A stretch of 64,000 nt of DNA from Streptomyces sp. BK239 (GCF_004217285.1 NZ_SHKS01000003.1:1-64000), one strand, 5' to 3'; shown: positions 47,787-57,604, counted from the first letter of the stretch. Translations and numbers: made by a program. Notes: generated from the sequence alone by a model not told the origin.

Positions 47787-48938
47787 CTACTTGTCGATGT
47801 CCCCGACCACGAAGAACATCGACCCCAGGATCGCCACCATGTCCGCGACCAGCGTGCCCGGCAGCAGCTCGGTCAGCGCCTGGATGTTGTTGTACGAGGC
47901 CGAGCGCAGCTTCAGCCGGTACGGGGTCTTCTCGCCCTTGCTGACGAGGTAGTAGCCGTTGACCCCGAGGGGGTTCTCGGTCCACGCGTACGTGTGCCCT
48001 TCGGGCGCCTTGAGGACCTTGGGGAGCCGCTGGTTGACCGGTCCGGGCGGCAGCTCGGCGAGGCGGTCCAGACAGGCGTCCGCGAGGTCCAGCGCGACGT
48101 GCGTCTGCTCCAGGAGGCACTCGAAGCGGGCCAGGCAGTCGCCCTCCGTCCGGGTCACCGCCCTCAGCGTGTCCTGGAGCTCCCCGTACGCCAGGTAGGG
48201 CTCGTCGCGGCGCAGGTCGAAGTCGACGCCGGACGCGCGCGCGATGGGCCCGCTCACGCCGTACGCGTGCACGGCCCGCGAGGAGAGGACGCCCACGCCG
48301 CGTGTGCGTCCCCGGAAGATCTCGTTGCCCAGGACGAGGTCGTCGAAGACGTCCATGCGGGAGCGGACGGCGGCGACGGCCCCGCGCGCGCGGGAGGCCC
48401 ACCCCGCCGGCAGGTCCTCCTTGAGGCCGCCGACCCGGTTGAACATGTAGTGCATGCGCCCGCCGGAGACCTCCTCCATCACGTTCTGGAGGACCTCGCG
48501 CTCGCGGAAGGCGTAGAAGACCGGCGTGATGCCGCCGAGCTCCAGCGGATAGGAGCCGAGGAACATCAGGTGGTTGAGCACCCGGTTCAGCTCCGCGAGG
48601 AGCGTGCGCGTCCACACCGCGCGCGGGGGCACCTCCATGCCGAGCATGCGCTCCACCGCGAGGACCACGCCCAGCTCGTTGGAGAACGCCGACAGCCAGT
48701 CGTGGCGGTTGGCCAGCATCACGATCTGGCGGTAGTCACGCGCCTCGAACAGCTTCTCCGCGCCCCGGTGCATGTAGCCGATCACCGGCTCCGCGTGCAT
48801 GATGCGCTCGCCGTCCAGCACGAGCCGCAGCCGCAGGACGCCGTGCGTGGAGGGATGCTGCGGGCCGATGTTGAGCACCATGTCGGTGCTCTCCGCGGCG
48901 CCGCCGATCCCGACCGTGGTCTCCGTCGTAGGAGTCAT
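47787..48938 (-). CDS. nuoD2: stand-alone NADH-quinone oxidoreductase subunit D
   Basis: 383 aa 49-kDa-type subunit of complex I. Conserved [17 protein letters not shown] (23-39), [12 protein letters not shown] with His57-Arg58 near the quinone site, and [19 protein letters not shown]. Shorter than the usual ~430-440 aa NuoD, and no other nuo gene lies nearby, so it is a second, separate copy. Start ATG 48938, 31 nt from a divergent ATG. Confidence 0.95.
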   Translation of the reverse strand: MTPTTETTVGIGGAAESTDMVLNIGPQHPSTHGVLRLRLVLDGERIMHAEPVIGYMHRGAEKLFEARDYRQIVMLANRHDWLSAFSNELGVVLAVERMLGMEVPPRAVWTRTLLAELNRVLNHLMFLGSYPLELGGITPVFYAFREREVLQNVMEEVSGGRMHYMFNRVGGLKEDLPAGWASRARGAVAAVRSRMDVFDDLVLGNEIFRGRTRGVGVLSSRAVHAYGVSGPIARASGVDFDLRRDEPYLAYGELQDTLRAVTRTEGDCLARFECLLEQTHVALDLADACLDRLAELPPGPVNQRLPKVLKAPEGHTYAWTENPLGVNGYYLVSKGEKTPYRLKLRSASYNNIQALTELLPGTLVADMVAILGSMFFVVGDIDK

Positions 48939-48969
48939 GGCCCCAGTCTCCCCTACGTACGCTGGCCGC

Positions 48970-49482
48970 ATGGAGACGGGGAGCCCGGCGGGCCCGGGGG
49001 GCGTGGAGACGGTGGGAGGCGGCGCGGCGTGGACCGGGCTGCCGCCCGGACTGCTGCGGATGCGGCGGCTTCTGCTGGTGTTGTGGCTGGGGCTCGCGAC
49101 GGCCGGCGTCGGGGTGCCGCTCGGTCTGCTCGCCGGGCCCGCGTGGGCGGCGTTCGCGCTGCTGCCCCTGGCGGGCATCGGCTGGGGGTGGGTCGTGCTC
49201 GGCCGCAACTGGCGCTCCTGGCGCTACGCCGAGCGCGCCGACGACCTGCTGATCAGCCGGGGCGTGCTGTGGCGCGAGGAGACGGTCGTGCCGTACGGGC
49301 GGATGCAGCTCGTCGAGGTGACCTCCGGTCCTGTGGAGCGGTACTTCGGACTGGCCGGCGTCCAGTTGCACACGGCGGCCGCCTCGACGGACGCGAGGAT
49401 CCCGGGGCTGGACCCGGCCGAGGCGGAACGGCTGCGTGACCGGCTCACCGAGCTCGGCGAGGCCCGATCGGCGGGACTGTGA
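48970..49482 (+). CDS. bacterial PH-domain membrane protein, short partner (YdbS-like)
   Basis: 170 aa. Two membrane spans (about 32-55 and 58-78) followed by a bPH2 domain opening [35 protein letters not shown] 48970 follows TACGCT by 6 nt (leaderless). It overlaps the next gene by 4 nt (GTGA). The Bacillus YdbS-YdbT pair has the same layout and a role in resistance to an antimicrobial peptide. Confidence 0.88.
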   Translation: METGSPAGPGGVETVGGGAAWTGLPPGLLRMRRLLLVLWLGLATAGVGVPLGLLAGPAWAAFALLPLAGIGWGWVVLGRNWRSWRYAERADDLLISRGVLWREETVVPYGRMQLVEVTSGPVERYFGLAGVQLHTAAASTDARIPGLDPAEAERLRDRLTELGEARSAGL

Positions 49483-50822
49483 CGGCCCCGGGCGCCGACG
49501 GCGGCGTGGCCGACGCCACGCGGGCGCGGACCGTCGTCGAGCGCCGGCTGCACCCCGTGACGCCGTTCCGGCGCGCGTGGGCGCCCATCGCGGTGGTCGC
49601 CGGATGGGCGGTGCACGACCCGAACCAGGCCCAGCGGCAGCTGACGCGGCTCACCACGACGACCCTGCTGATCGCGCTCGCCGTCGTCATCCCCGCAGCG
49701 GCCCTGTACGGCTTCCTGAGCTGGTGGTTCACCCACTTCGCGGTGACCGACAGCGAACTGCGCATACGGACCGGCCTGGTGTTCCGGCGCACGGCGCACA
49801 TCCGGCTGGAGCGCATCCAGGCCGTCGACGTCACCCGGCCGCTGTTCGCGCGGATCGCCGGCGTCGCCAAACTGCGGCTCGACGTGGTCGGCGCCGACAA
49901 GAAGGACGAACTCGCCTTCCTCGGCGAGGAGGAGGCGAGCGTGCTGCGGGCCGAACTGCTCGCGCGCGCGGCCGGCTTCGCCCCCGAGACGGCGCACGAG
50001 GTCGGCGAGGCCCCGGCGCGCGAGCTGTTGCGCGTGCCCACGCGCGAGCTGGCGATCGCGTTGGCGCTGACCGGCGCGACCTGGGGCGCGCTGATCGCCG
50101 CGCTCGTGGTGCTGCCGATGCTGTGGCTCGTCACCGAGAGCGTCTGGACGGTGCTGGCGACGGGTGTGCCGCTGCTCGGCGCGGCGGGCGCGCGCAGCGT
50201 GGGGCGGTTCGTCGCGGAGTTCGACTGGAGCGTCGGCGATTCACCGGACGGGCTGCGGATCGACCACGGTCTGCTGGACCGCGCGCACGAGACGGTGCCG
50301 CCCGGGCGGGTGCAGACGGTCCGGATCGTCGAGCCGCTGCTGTGGCGGCGCAGGGGGTGGGTGCGCGTCGAGCTGGCCGTGGCCGGCTCGACCAACTCCG
50401 TGCTCGTGCCGGTGGCCCCGCGCGAGGCCGCGGAGGCCGTCATCGCGCGCGTGCTGCCCGGCGTCGCCGTCCCCGACGCCGCCGCCCTGGCACGGCCGCC
50501 CCGCCGGGCCGGACGGTGCGTCCCGGTGTGGTGGCGGGGCTACGGGACGGCGGTCACCGACACGGTCTTCGCCTCCCGGCACGGGCTGCTGCGCCGGAGC
50601 CTGGCGCTCGTCCCGCACGCCAAGGTGCAGAGCGTGCGGCTCACGCAAGGGCCCTGGCAGCGGCTGTGGCGCGTCGCCGACGTGCGAGTGGACTCGGGGG
50701 CCGGGACGACCGTCACAGCGCGTCTGCGGGACGCGCGGGAGGCCGCGGAGCTGCTGCGCGGCCAGGCCGAACGGTCCCGGACCGGACGCCGTGACGCCCG
50801 GCCCGACCGGTGGATGGCCTAG
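49479..50822 (+). CDS. bacterial PH-domain membrane protein, long partner (YdbT-like)
   Basis: 447 aa. Four membrane spans in two pairs and three bPH2 modules, for example VTDSELRIRTGLVFRRTAH, DGLRIDHGLLDRAHETVPPG and VFASRHGLLRRSLALVPHA. Coupled by overlap to the short partner; the two probably act as one membrane complex. Confidence 0.88.
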   Translation: MTAPGADGGVADATRARTVVERRLHPVTPFRRAWAPIAVVAGWAVHDPNQAQRQLTRLTTTTLLIALAVVIPAAALYGFLSWWFTHFAVTDSELRIRTGLVFRRTAHIRLERIQAVDVTRPLFARIAGVAKLRLDVVGADKKDELAFLGEEEASVLRAELLARAAGFAPETAHEVGEAPARELLRVPTRELAIALALTGATWGALIAALVVLPMLWLVTESVWTVLATGVPLLGAAGARSVGRFVAEFDWSVGDSPDGLRIDHGLLDRAHETVPPGRVQTVRIVEPLLWRRRGWVRVELAVAGSTNSVLVPVAPREAAEAVIARVLPGVAVPDAAALARPPRRAGRCVPVWWRGYGTAVTDTVFASRHGLLRRSLALVPHAKVQSVRLTQGPWQRLWRVADVRVDSGAGTTVTARLRDAREAAELLRGQAERSRTGRRDARPDRWMA

Positions 50823-50840
50823 TGCCCCGACAGGCACTAG
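50819..50840. terminator. hairpin after the PH-domain pair
   Basis: CTAGTGCC (50819-50826) and GGCACTAG (50833-50840) form a perfect 8-bp stem with a 6-nt loop. It overlaps the TAG stop and lies between convergent genes. No T-tract. Confidence 0.55.
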
Positions 50841-50861
50841 GAGCTGTCGTGCAAGGCCTGT

Positions 50862-52421
50862 TCAGGAGACGGCGCTGCGCAGGCGGTGCAGGTCGATCTG
50901 CTCGGTCTCGTCGTGCACGGTCAGGTCGATCACCTGGCCGACGCGGCGCGAGTCGTCGGCCGGCTTGAACTCCGCCTCGGTCTCCGCCTTGTGCAGCGCG
51001 AGCGCCTCCTGGCCGACGACGTCGGCGAGGTCCTCGTTCTGCACGGCCTCCAGGGCGTCGGACGCCGCCGACTCCTTCGTGCCGAAGAAGTCGAACCCGC
51101 CCTCGGCCGTGGGCCGGCGTACCGGCTGCGACTCGGGAGCGACGGCCACGGCGGTGGGCACGGTGAAGTGACCGCCGGGACGCCGCGCGGGAGCGGCGGC
51201 GTGGGGCGCTTCCGGGGTGTCCGTGGCGTCCGTGCCGTCTGTTCCGTCCGTCGGGTTCGCGTCTGTGGCCTGCGTCCGCTCGGCGGCCTCTTCCGGCGCG
51301 GTTGCGGCCGTCGTCTGTGCCGGGGCCTCGTCCTCGTCGGCGTCCAGGGGTGGGGCGGCCGCGCGCGTGTGCTCGTCGACCGCCTCGGGCTTCCCCTCCG
51401 CCTCGTCCTCCCGCGCGGCCTCCTTGTCGCCGCCGGCCTTCGAGAAGGCGACCGAAGCGGGCTTGGCGTCGGCGGGTTCGGTGGAGTCGGCGGTGCCGGC
51501 GGACTTGGCCTCGGCCGGCTTGGCGGACTTGGTCCTGGCGGCCTCGGCCGGCTTGCCGGGCTTGGCCGGCCCGACGAGCTCGGTCGGCTCGGCGGGCTCG
51601 GTCGGCTCGGCGGACTTCACCGGCTCGGACACGGCGGGCCGAGCCGGCTCGGGCTGCGCGGACTCCGCGCGCTCGGGCCGGTCGGCGTCGAAGCGGGCGA
51701 GCGCGCTCAGCGCACGCAGGAACAGCTTGGAGCCGTCGGCGTTGAAGATCGCGGGAGCGTCGGCCTCGCCCTCACCGGACGCCCCGGAAGCGGATACGCC
51801 GGCGTTCAAGGCCTCAGCCGCCGAAGCCCCGTCGACCGGTCCCTCGGCGGGCGCGACGTCATCGACCGCGACGTCATCGAGCGCGGCCTCGGCCGAAGTC
51901 ACCTCGGTCCCCGCGCCCTCGGCCGTCTCCGCAGCAGGCGCGGGCGGCAGGGCGTTCGACGGCGGCGCGGCTTCTATCTCCAGCAGGCGGCGGCCCTCCA
52001 GGGCGGTCGCCCGCTCGGTCTCGGCGGTGGCGTAGCGGCGCAGCAGCGCCGCGTGCTCGTTGCGCAGGCCGGCGAGTTCGGCGCGCTTGGCGCGCAGCCG
52101 CTGCTCCAGCTTCATCCGCAGCTCGCGCGACTCGTCGAGGTCGCTCTCCAACTCGGCGACGCGCTCCTCGAAGCGCCACTCGTCGCCCGCACGCGCGCGT
52201 GTGAGGTCGGCGACCTGCTTGCCGGCCTGGATGTCCCAACGGCGCATGACGATCGCGCCGATGACCGCCGTCGCCGCGGCGGCGGCGGCCAGACCTCGGA
52301 GCGCGAGGGGCTCCGTGAACACCCAGGGACCGAGGGCGCAGACGACGGAGACGCCTGCGATCGCCGACGGAGGAAGCAGCCTGTGCAAGGGCGGTGAATG
52401 GCGGTGACGTCCACGTGGCAT
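50862..52421 (-). CDS. membrane coiled-coil protein with long disordered region
   Basis: 519 aa. Two hydrophobic spans (about 18-36 and 40-60), then a coiled coil (about 68-140) with LESDLDESRELRMKLEQRLRA-type heptads, then about 330 residues of Ala/Glu/Pro/Thr low complexity with short degenerate repeats such as PTEPAEPTELVGPAKPGKP, and a conserved-looking end (HDETEQIDLHRLRSAV). ATG 52421 follows TAAGTT by 7 nt (leaderless). Function unknown; the plan suggests an envelope or cytoskeletal scaffold. Confidence 0.75.
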   Translation of the reverse strand: MPRGRHRHSPPLHRLLPPSAIAGVSVVCALGPWVFTEPLALRGLAAAAAATAVIGAIVMRRWDIQAGKQVADLTRARAGDEWRFEERVAELESDLDESRELRMKLEQRLRAKRAELAGLRNEHAALLRRYATAETERATALEGRRLLEIEAAPPSNALPPAPAAETAEGAGTEVTSAEAALDDVAVDDVAPAEGPVDGASAAEALNAGVSASGASGEGEADAPAIFNADGSKLFLRALSALARFDADRPERAESAQPEPARPAVSEPVKSAEPTEPAEPTELVGPAKPGKPAEAARTKSAKPAEAKSAGTADSTEPADAKPASVAFSKAGGDKEAAREDEAEGKPEAVDEHTRAAAPPLDADEDEAPAQTTAATAPEEAAERTQATDANPTDGTDGTDATDTPEAPHAAAPARRPGGHFTVPTAVAVAPESQPVRRPTAEGGFDFFGTKESAASDALEAVQNEDLADVVGQEALALHKAETEAEFKPADDSRRVGQVIDLTVHDETEQIDLHRLRSAVS

Positions 52422-52577
52422 GGCCAGAAACTTACCGCGCGTAGAGGATTGTTGGCGCCCCGCCCCGTAAAAACACAGCCGTTCCGAAGTCTTCACAGCG
52501 CATCGGCATTCAGCGCCGTCACGGAATTCGACGACAAACAAGATCGTTTCCGCTGGGCGGCCGCCACGGCCCCGGTG

Positions 52578-53702
52578 TCACGGGCTGCTCAGCCGTCCGC
52601 TGACCCACTCCAGGGTCGCCGGGATCTCCCTCCGCCAGGTGTTGAAGTTGTGTCCGCCGCTTTCGAGGATGATCGACGAGATCCTCGTCTTCTTCGTCGC
52701 CTTCACCATGTCGATGAACTTCATCGTGGGCTTGTAGTCGGATTCCCCGACCTTGCTGCTGGTGACGAGCAGCGAAGTGTCCGGCGCGGGCCGGTGCTTG
52801 ATGAACCAGCGCAGATCGGCCTCGGCGCGGCGGGTCTTGTCGCCGTGGAAGAGGTCTCCGGTCGTCGGGTCGGACGGCGCGGTGTAGTACGGCGACAGGC
52901 CGGCGCCCGCCGCGAAGACGTCGGGGTGGTGCATCGCCAGCTTCAGAGCGCAGTAGCCGCCCGTGGAGTTGCCTATGACGCCCCATCTGCTGCCCGGCTT
53001 CTTGTTCACCCGGTAGTGCGCCGCCACCGCCTCCGGCAGGTCCTTGGCGAAGAACGACTCGGTCTGCGGCCCGCCCGGGATGTCCACGCACTCGGTGTCC
53101 CTCGGCGGCGCCACCGTCGGCCGCAGCATCACCAGGATCGTCGGCTCCATACGGCCGGCCTTGGCGAGCTCCCGCGCGGTACGCGGGTACTCCAGCTTGT
53201 CGACGAGCGCCTTGGCCGTGCCGGGGTAGCCCGTGAGGATGACGGCCGCGGGGAACGTACGCGTGCGCTGCTGCGGGTCGAAGTACTCCGGGGGCAGGTA
53301 CACGAACGCGGGCGAGTTGATGCCCGTCGTCCGGCCCGCCACGGCGACCTGCTGGATCTGCCCGCTCGTGCTCGTCTGCCCCCCGCCCGCCAGGCGGCGC
53401 GTGTCGACGACGCGCAGCGGTCCCGTCGGACGGCCGTCCTCCGCGTGGTCGACGACGACGCCCTGGTCGTTCTCCTTCCCGAACAGGTCGGCCCAGCTGG
53501 CGTAGAAGCCGAACGCCTGGTTGGCGGCGAGACCCACCGCCGCGAAGAGCGCCACCTGCGTGGCGAGCAGCAGACCGACGCGCCCGGTGACGGCCCGCCA
53601 GCCGCGTCCCGCCAGCCGCGGCCACTGCCACACCGTGCCGGCGAACAGCAGTAGAGCGGCGGCGGCCGTCGTCCACAGCGTTGCGTTGCTCGTGAGACCC
53701 AT
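52578..53702 (-). CDS. membrane-anchored esterase, antigen-85/esterase-D-like
   Basis: 374 aa. Three N-terminal spans (about 8-25, 40-62) anchor an outer alpha/beta hydrolase domain. Nucleophile motif GNSTGGYCALKLAMHHP and the C-terminal GGHNFNTW histidine are clear, as in the esterase family of mycolyltransferases. AGGA precedes ATG 53702. It is divergent from the MprF-like gene and may act on envelope lipids. Confidence 0.88.
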   Translation of the reverse strand: MGLTSNATLWTTAAAALLLFAGTVWQWPRLAGRGWRAVTGRVGLLLATQVALFAAVGLAANQAFGFYASWADLFGKENDQGVVVDHAEDGRPTGPLRVVDTRRLAGGGQTSTSGQIQQVAVAGRTTGINSPAFVYLPPEYFDPQQRTRTFPAAVILTGYPGTAKALVDKLEYPRTARELAKAGRMEPTILVMLRPTVAPPRDTECVDIPGGPQTESFFAKDLPEAVAAHYRVNKKPGSRWGVIGNSTGGYCALKLAMHHPDVFAAGAGLSPYYTAPSDPTTGDLFHGDKTRRAEADLRWFIKHRPAPDTSLLVTSSKVGESDYKPTMKFIDMVKATKKTRISSIILESGGHNFNTWRREIPATLEWVSGRLSSP

Positions 53703-53812
53703 GAGGTGTTCCTGCCTGCGCTCTCCGCCGGGGTTCCCGTCCGCCTCCGCTCCTGCGCGGGGGCTTTTCCCGGACTTTCCTTGGCCTTTTCGGCGGCTTT
53801 GACGAGGCGAGT

Positions 53813-53837
53813 GAACCTCTCTCCCCGAGACACCGTC
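53813..53837 (+). promoter_or_regulatory. ECF (SigE-type) promoter for the MprF-like gene
   Basis: GAAC (53813-53816) and CGTC (53834-53837) are separated by 17 nt and continue as CGTCCTA. This matches the GAAC-N16/17-CGTC pattern of ECF/SigE promoters in Streptomyces. It lies about 75 nt before the predicted start. Confidence 0.65.
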
Positions 53838-53910
53838 CTAGAGGGCACAAAGTCGCCGGATGCCCGATCGGGCCCGGGTCTCCATGTCTCTCGCGGAACT
53901 ACGGGATGCG

Positions 53911-55749
53911 ATGTCTGTCAGGGAAGATGAGGAAATGTCGGGCGGGGTTCCGAGCAGGGTGCGCCGGCTGATCCGGGGCCCCCGCCCCGAGGCCGTGCCC
54001 GTCCTCGTCAGCAGGGCGTGCGCCCTCGTGGGTCTGCTGGACGTCGCCGCGGGCGTGTTCCCCCGGTTCCGGCACAGCAGGATGCACACCATCGCCGAGG
54101 TGCTGCCCGGCTCCTTCGGCCCGTTCGCGGCCGCCATGTCGCTCAGCGCGGGCGTCCTGCTGCTGCTGCTCGCGCACGGCCTCAAGCGCGGCAAGCGGCG
54201 CGCGTGGCGCGCGGCCGTCGTGCTCCTCCCCGCGGGCGCCGTCGCGCAGTTCACCTACCGGCACTCCGTCGTCGGCGCGCTGATCTCCCTGGCGCTGCTG
54301 ATACCGCTGCTCGTCCACCGCGACCAGTTCGCCGCGCTGCCCGACCCGCGCAGCCGTTGGCGCGCGCTCGCCAACTTCGTCCTCATGGGCGCGGGTTCGC
54401 TCATGCTGGGCATGGTCATCGTCAGCGCCCACCCCGGCCGTCTGATCGGCGACCCCAGCCTGGCCGACCGCATCACCCACGTGTTGTACGGCCTGTTCGG
54501 CTTCGAGGGCCCCGTCGACTACCAGGGCAACACCTCCTGGACGGTCGCCTTCTCCCTGGGCGCCCTCGGCTGGATCACCGCGGTCACCACCATCTACCTC
54601 GCCTTCCGGCCCGAGCACCCGGCGGCCCGCCTCACCGAGGAGGACGAGTCCCGGCTGCGCGGCCTGCTGGCCAAGCACGGCAGCCGCGACTCCCTCGGCC
54701 ACTTCGCGCTGCGCCGCGACAAGGCCGTCGTGTTCTCCCCCAGCGGCAAGGCCGCCGTGACCTACCGCGTCGTCTCCGGCGTGATGCTCGCCAGCGGCGA
54801 CCCCATCGGCGACGTCGAGGCCTGGCCCGGCGCCATCGAGCGCTTCATGGACGAGGCCAAGGCCCACTCCTGGACCCCCGCCGTCATGGGCTGCTCGGAG
54901 ACGGGCGGCGAGGTGTGGACCCGCGAGACCGGACTCGACGCCCTGGAGCTGGGCGACGAGGCGGTGGTGGACGTGGCGGATTTCTCGCTCGCCGGCCGCG
55001 CGATGCGCAACGTGCGCCAGATGGTCAAGCGCATCGAGCGCGCCGGTTACGAGACCCGGGTCCGTCGTGTCCGTGACCTCGGCGAAGCCGAACTGGAGCG
55101 CATCCGGCGCGCCGCCGAGGACTGGCGTGGCACCGACACCGAGCGCGGCTTCTCCATGGCCCTCGGCCGGATCGGCGACCCCGCCGACGGCGACTGCCTC
55201 ATCGCCACCGCCCACAAGGCCGACGCCGAGCCGGGCGAGTACGGCGACCTGAAGGCGATCCTGCACTTCGTGCCCTGGGGCACGGACGGCGCCTCCCTAG
55301 ACCTGATGCGCCGCGACCGCTCGGCCGACCCGGGCATGAACGAACTGCTGATCGTCGCCGCCCTCCAGGCCGCGCCGAAGTTCGCCATCGCGCGCGTGTC
55401 CCTCAACTTCGCCATGTTCCGCTCGGCGCTGGCACGGGGCGAGAAGATCGGCGCGGGTCCGGTGCTGCGCGCCTGGCGCGGACTGCTGGTGTTCCTCTCG
55501 CGCTGGTTCCAGATCGAGTCGCTGTACAAGTTCAACGCCAAGTTCCAGCCGCGCTGGGAGCCCCGCTTCGTGGTCTACCGGGCCTCCGCCGACCTGCCCC
55601 GCATCGGCTTCGCCGCCATGCAGGCCGAGGGCTTCGTCACCCTGGCCCTCCCCCTGCCGCGCTTCCTGCGCCGCCGCACCGCCACCCCGCGCGCGTGCGC
55701 GCACGTCGTGGCGGACCGGGTGCGCGAACGGGACATGCGGGCCGCGTAG
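53911..55749 (+). CDS. MprF-like lysyl-phosphatidylglycerol synthase family protein
   Basis: 612 aa. About six membrane spans in residues 20-240, then a DUF2156/GNAT-like catalytic domain (about 270-580) with FALRRDKAVVFSPSGKAAVTYRV, ASGDPIGD and MNELLIVAALQAA. Such enzymes move lysine or alanine from tRNA to phosphatidylglycerol, lowering the negative surface charge and giving resistance to cationic peptides. ATG 53911 has GGGA about 5 nt upstream; ATG 53884 and 53935 are alternatives. An ECF promoter upstream suggests envelope-stress control. Confidence 0.9.
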   Translation: MSVREDEEMSGGVPSRVRRLIRGPRPEAVPVLVSRACALVGLLDVAAGVFPRFRHSRMHTIAEVLPGSFGPFAAAMSLSAGVLLLLLAHGLKRGKRRAWRAAVVLLPAGAVAQFTYRHSVVGALISLALLIPLLVHRDQFAALPDPRSRWRALANFVLMGAGSLMLGMVIVSAHPGRLIGDPSLADRITHVLYGLFGFEGPVDYQGNTSWTVAFSLGALGWITAVTTIYLAFRPEHPAARLTEEDESRLRGLLAKHGSRDSLGHFALRRDKAVVFSPSGKAAVTYRVVSGVMLASGDPIGDVEAWPGAIERFMDEAKAHSWTPAVMGCSETGGEVWTRETGLDALELGDEAVVDVADFSLAGRAMRNVRQMVKRIERAGYETRVRRVRDLGEAELERIRRAAEDWRGTDTERGFSMALGRIGDPADGDCLIATAHKADAEPGEYGDLKAILHFVPWGTDGASLDLMRRDRSADPGMNELLIVAALQAAPKFAIARVSLNFAMFRSALARGEKIGAGPVLRAWRGLLVFLSRWFQIESLYKFNAKFQPRWEPRFVVYRASADLPRIGFAAMQAEGFVTLALPLPRFLRRRTATPRACAHVVADRVRERDMRAA

Positions 55750-55850
55750 CCGCCCTGCGCCCAGGACCCGGCCCGGCCGGACCGCCCCACCCGGGGCGTC
55801 CGACCGGGCCGCGCACCGTCCCGGCGCCCCGCTGGGCCTACGCTGAACGT

Positions 55851-56786
55851 ATGAGCAAGCAGAGCGGACGCGGGCACGTCGACGGCCTTCCCGAGTGGGA
55901 CCGCTGCGCGGTCATGGGCGTCGTCAACGTGACCCCCGACTCCTTCTCCGACGGCGGCCGCTTCTTCGACACGACGACCGCCGTCAAGCACGGCCTCCAC
56001 CTGGTCGCCGAGGGCGCCGACCTCGTCGACGTGGGCGGCGAGTCCACCCGCCCCGGAGCGGCCCGTGTGGACGAGGCGGAGGAGCTGCGCCGTGTCGTGC
56101 CCGTCGTCCGCGGGCTCGCCTCCGAGGGAGTCGTCGTGTCCGTCGACACCATGCGCGCCTCCGTCGCCGCCCGGGCCCTCGCCGCCGGCGCCGCCCTGGT
56201 CAACGACGTCAGCGGCGGACTGGCCGACCCCGAGATGATCCCGGTCGTCGCCGACGCGGGCGCCCCCTTCGTCGTCATGCACTGGCGCGGCTTCCTGGAG
56301 GGCGGCAACGTCCGGGGCGTCTACGAGGACGTCGTCCGCGAAGTCGTCGACGAACTGCACGCGCGTGTGGACGCCGTCGTCGCCGGCGGCGTCTCCCCCG
56401 ACCGCGTCGTCATCGACCCCGGCCTCGGCTTCTCCAAGGAGGCCGACCACGATCTGTCGCTGCTGGCCTGCCTGGACCGTCTGCACGCCTTCGGCCGCCC
56501 TGTGCTCGTCGCCGCCTCCCGCAAGCGCTTCCTCGGCCGTGTGCTGGCCGGCCCGCAGGGCGCTCCGCCCCCCGCGCGCGAACGCGACGCCGCCACCGCC
56601 GCCGTCTCCGCCCTCGCGGCGCACGCGGGCGCGTGGGCGGTCCGCGTGCACGCGGTACGCGCGACCGCCGACGCCGTGCGGGTCGCGCGCGCCGTGGAGG
56701 GAGCGCGCGCAGCGGAGGGAGCGCGCACGCACCACCGCGCGACCGGCCAGGACACCCCCCGCGCCGGCGCAGAGGGAGCCCTGTGA
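55851..56786 (+). CDS. folP: dihydropteroate synthase
   Basis: 311 aa. Joins p-aminobenzoate to dihydropterin pyrophosphate; target of sulfonamides. MGVVNVTPDSFSDGG (22-36), VDVGGESTRPGA (64-75) and RKRFLG near 225 are the conserved motifs. The last ~45 residues are an Ala/Arg-rich tail outside the fold. ATG 55851 follows TACGCT by 6 nt (leaderless). Overlaps the next gene by 4 nt. Confidence 0.96.
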   Translation: MSKQSGRGHVDGLPEWDRCAVMGVVNVTPDSFSDGGRFFDTTTAVKHGLHLVAEGADLVDVGGESTRPGAARVDEAEELRRVVPVVRGLASEGVVVSVDTMRASVAARALAAGAALVNDVSGGLADPEMIPVVADAGAPFVVMHWRGFLEGGNVRGVYEDVVREVVDELHARVDAVVAGGVSPDRVVIDPGLGFSKEADHDLSLLACLDRLHAFGRPVLVAASRKRFLGRVLAGPQGAPPPARERDAATAAVSALAAHAGAWAVRVHAVRATADAVRVARAVEGARAAEGARTHHRATGQDTPRAGAEGAL

Positions 56787-57334
56787 GCGCCCCGCACACG
56801 GACGTCGAGCAGGTCGAGGCCGCCAACACCGCCTTCTACGAGGCGCTGGAGCGCGGCGATTTCGAGTCGGTGTCCTCGTTCTGGCTCACACCCGCCGACC
56901 TCGGCGTCGACGAGGAGTACCACGACCCGGCGGACACCGGCGTGGTCTCCTGCGTGCACCCCGGCTGGCCCGTGCTCACCGGGCGCGGCGAGGTGCTCCG
57001 GTCGTACGCGCTGATCATGGCGAACACCGACTACATCCAGTTCTTCCTCACCGACGTGCACGTGTCCGTGACCGGCGACACCGCCCTGGTGACCTGCACC
57101 GAGAACATCCTCAGCGGCGGTCCCGCACCGGAGGAGGGCGAGGAGCTGGGGCCGCTCGTGGGCCAGTTGGTGGTCGCCACGAACGTCTTCCGCCGCACGT
57201 CCGACGGCTGGAAGCTGTGGTCGCACCACGCCTCCCCGGTGCTGGCCGAAGCCGACGACGACGAGGGCCCGGACAACGGCGAGAACGACGAGGACGGCGA
57301 GAGCGGCAACGGCGGCGGCGAGACCCTCGCTTGA
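56783..57334 (+). CDS. NTF2-like (SnoaL-type) protein in the folate cluster
   Basis: 183 aa. The NTF2-fold N-terminal helix NTAFYEALERGDFESVSSFW (9-31), a central sheet (VHVSVTGDTALVTC) and a Glu/Asp/Gly-rich acidic tail (about 150-183). GTG overlaps the folP stop (GTGA), so the two are coupled. Many NTF2-like proteins are enzymes or ligand binders; the role here is unknown but its place inside folP-folB-folK suggests folate chemistry. Confidence 0.8.
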   Translation: MSAPHTDVEQVEAANTAFYEALERGDFESVSSFWLTPADLGVDEEYHDPADTGVVSCVHPGWPVLTGRGEVLRSYALIMANTDYIQFFLTDVHVSVTGDTALVTCTENILSGGPAPEEGEELGPLVGQLVVATNVFRRTSDGWKLWSHHASPVLAEADDDEGPDNGENDEDGESGNGGGETLA

Positions 57335-57604
57335 GTCGGCGGGCGGTCCTCCACGACGCCGGTCAGGACGCCGAAGGGACCAAGAAGTGGTTGGAATCAC
57401 GAACTCGCGGGTAGGGGCGGCTATCAGCCCGTGAGCCACCGGCCTCCCCAGGGGAAACGCACGGTGAACCTCTGACGTCCGGTCCGGTGCCGAGGGTCCC
57501 CGTGGCCCGGCGATGTCAGTGCTCGCGGGTAGATTCGTCCGAGGCCGGTGTGACGCCCGCACACGGACGAACCGGCCGTCACCGACGATTGCAGGAGGAT
57601 TCGC

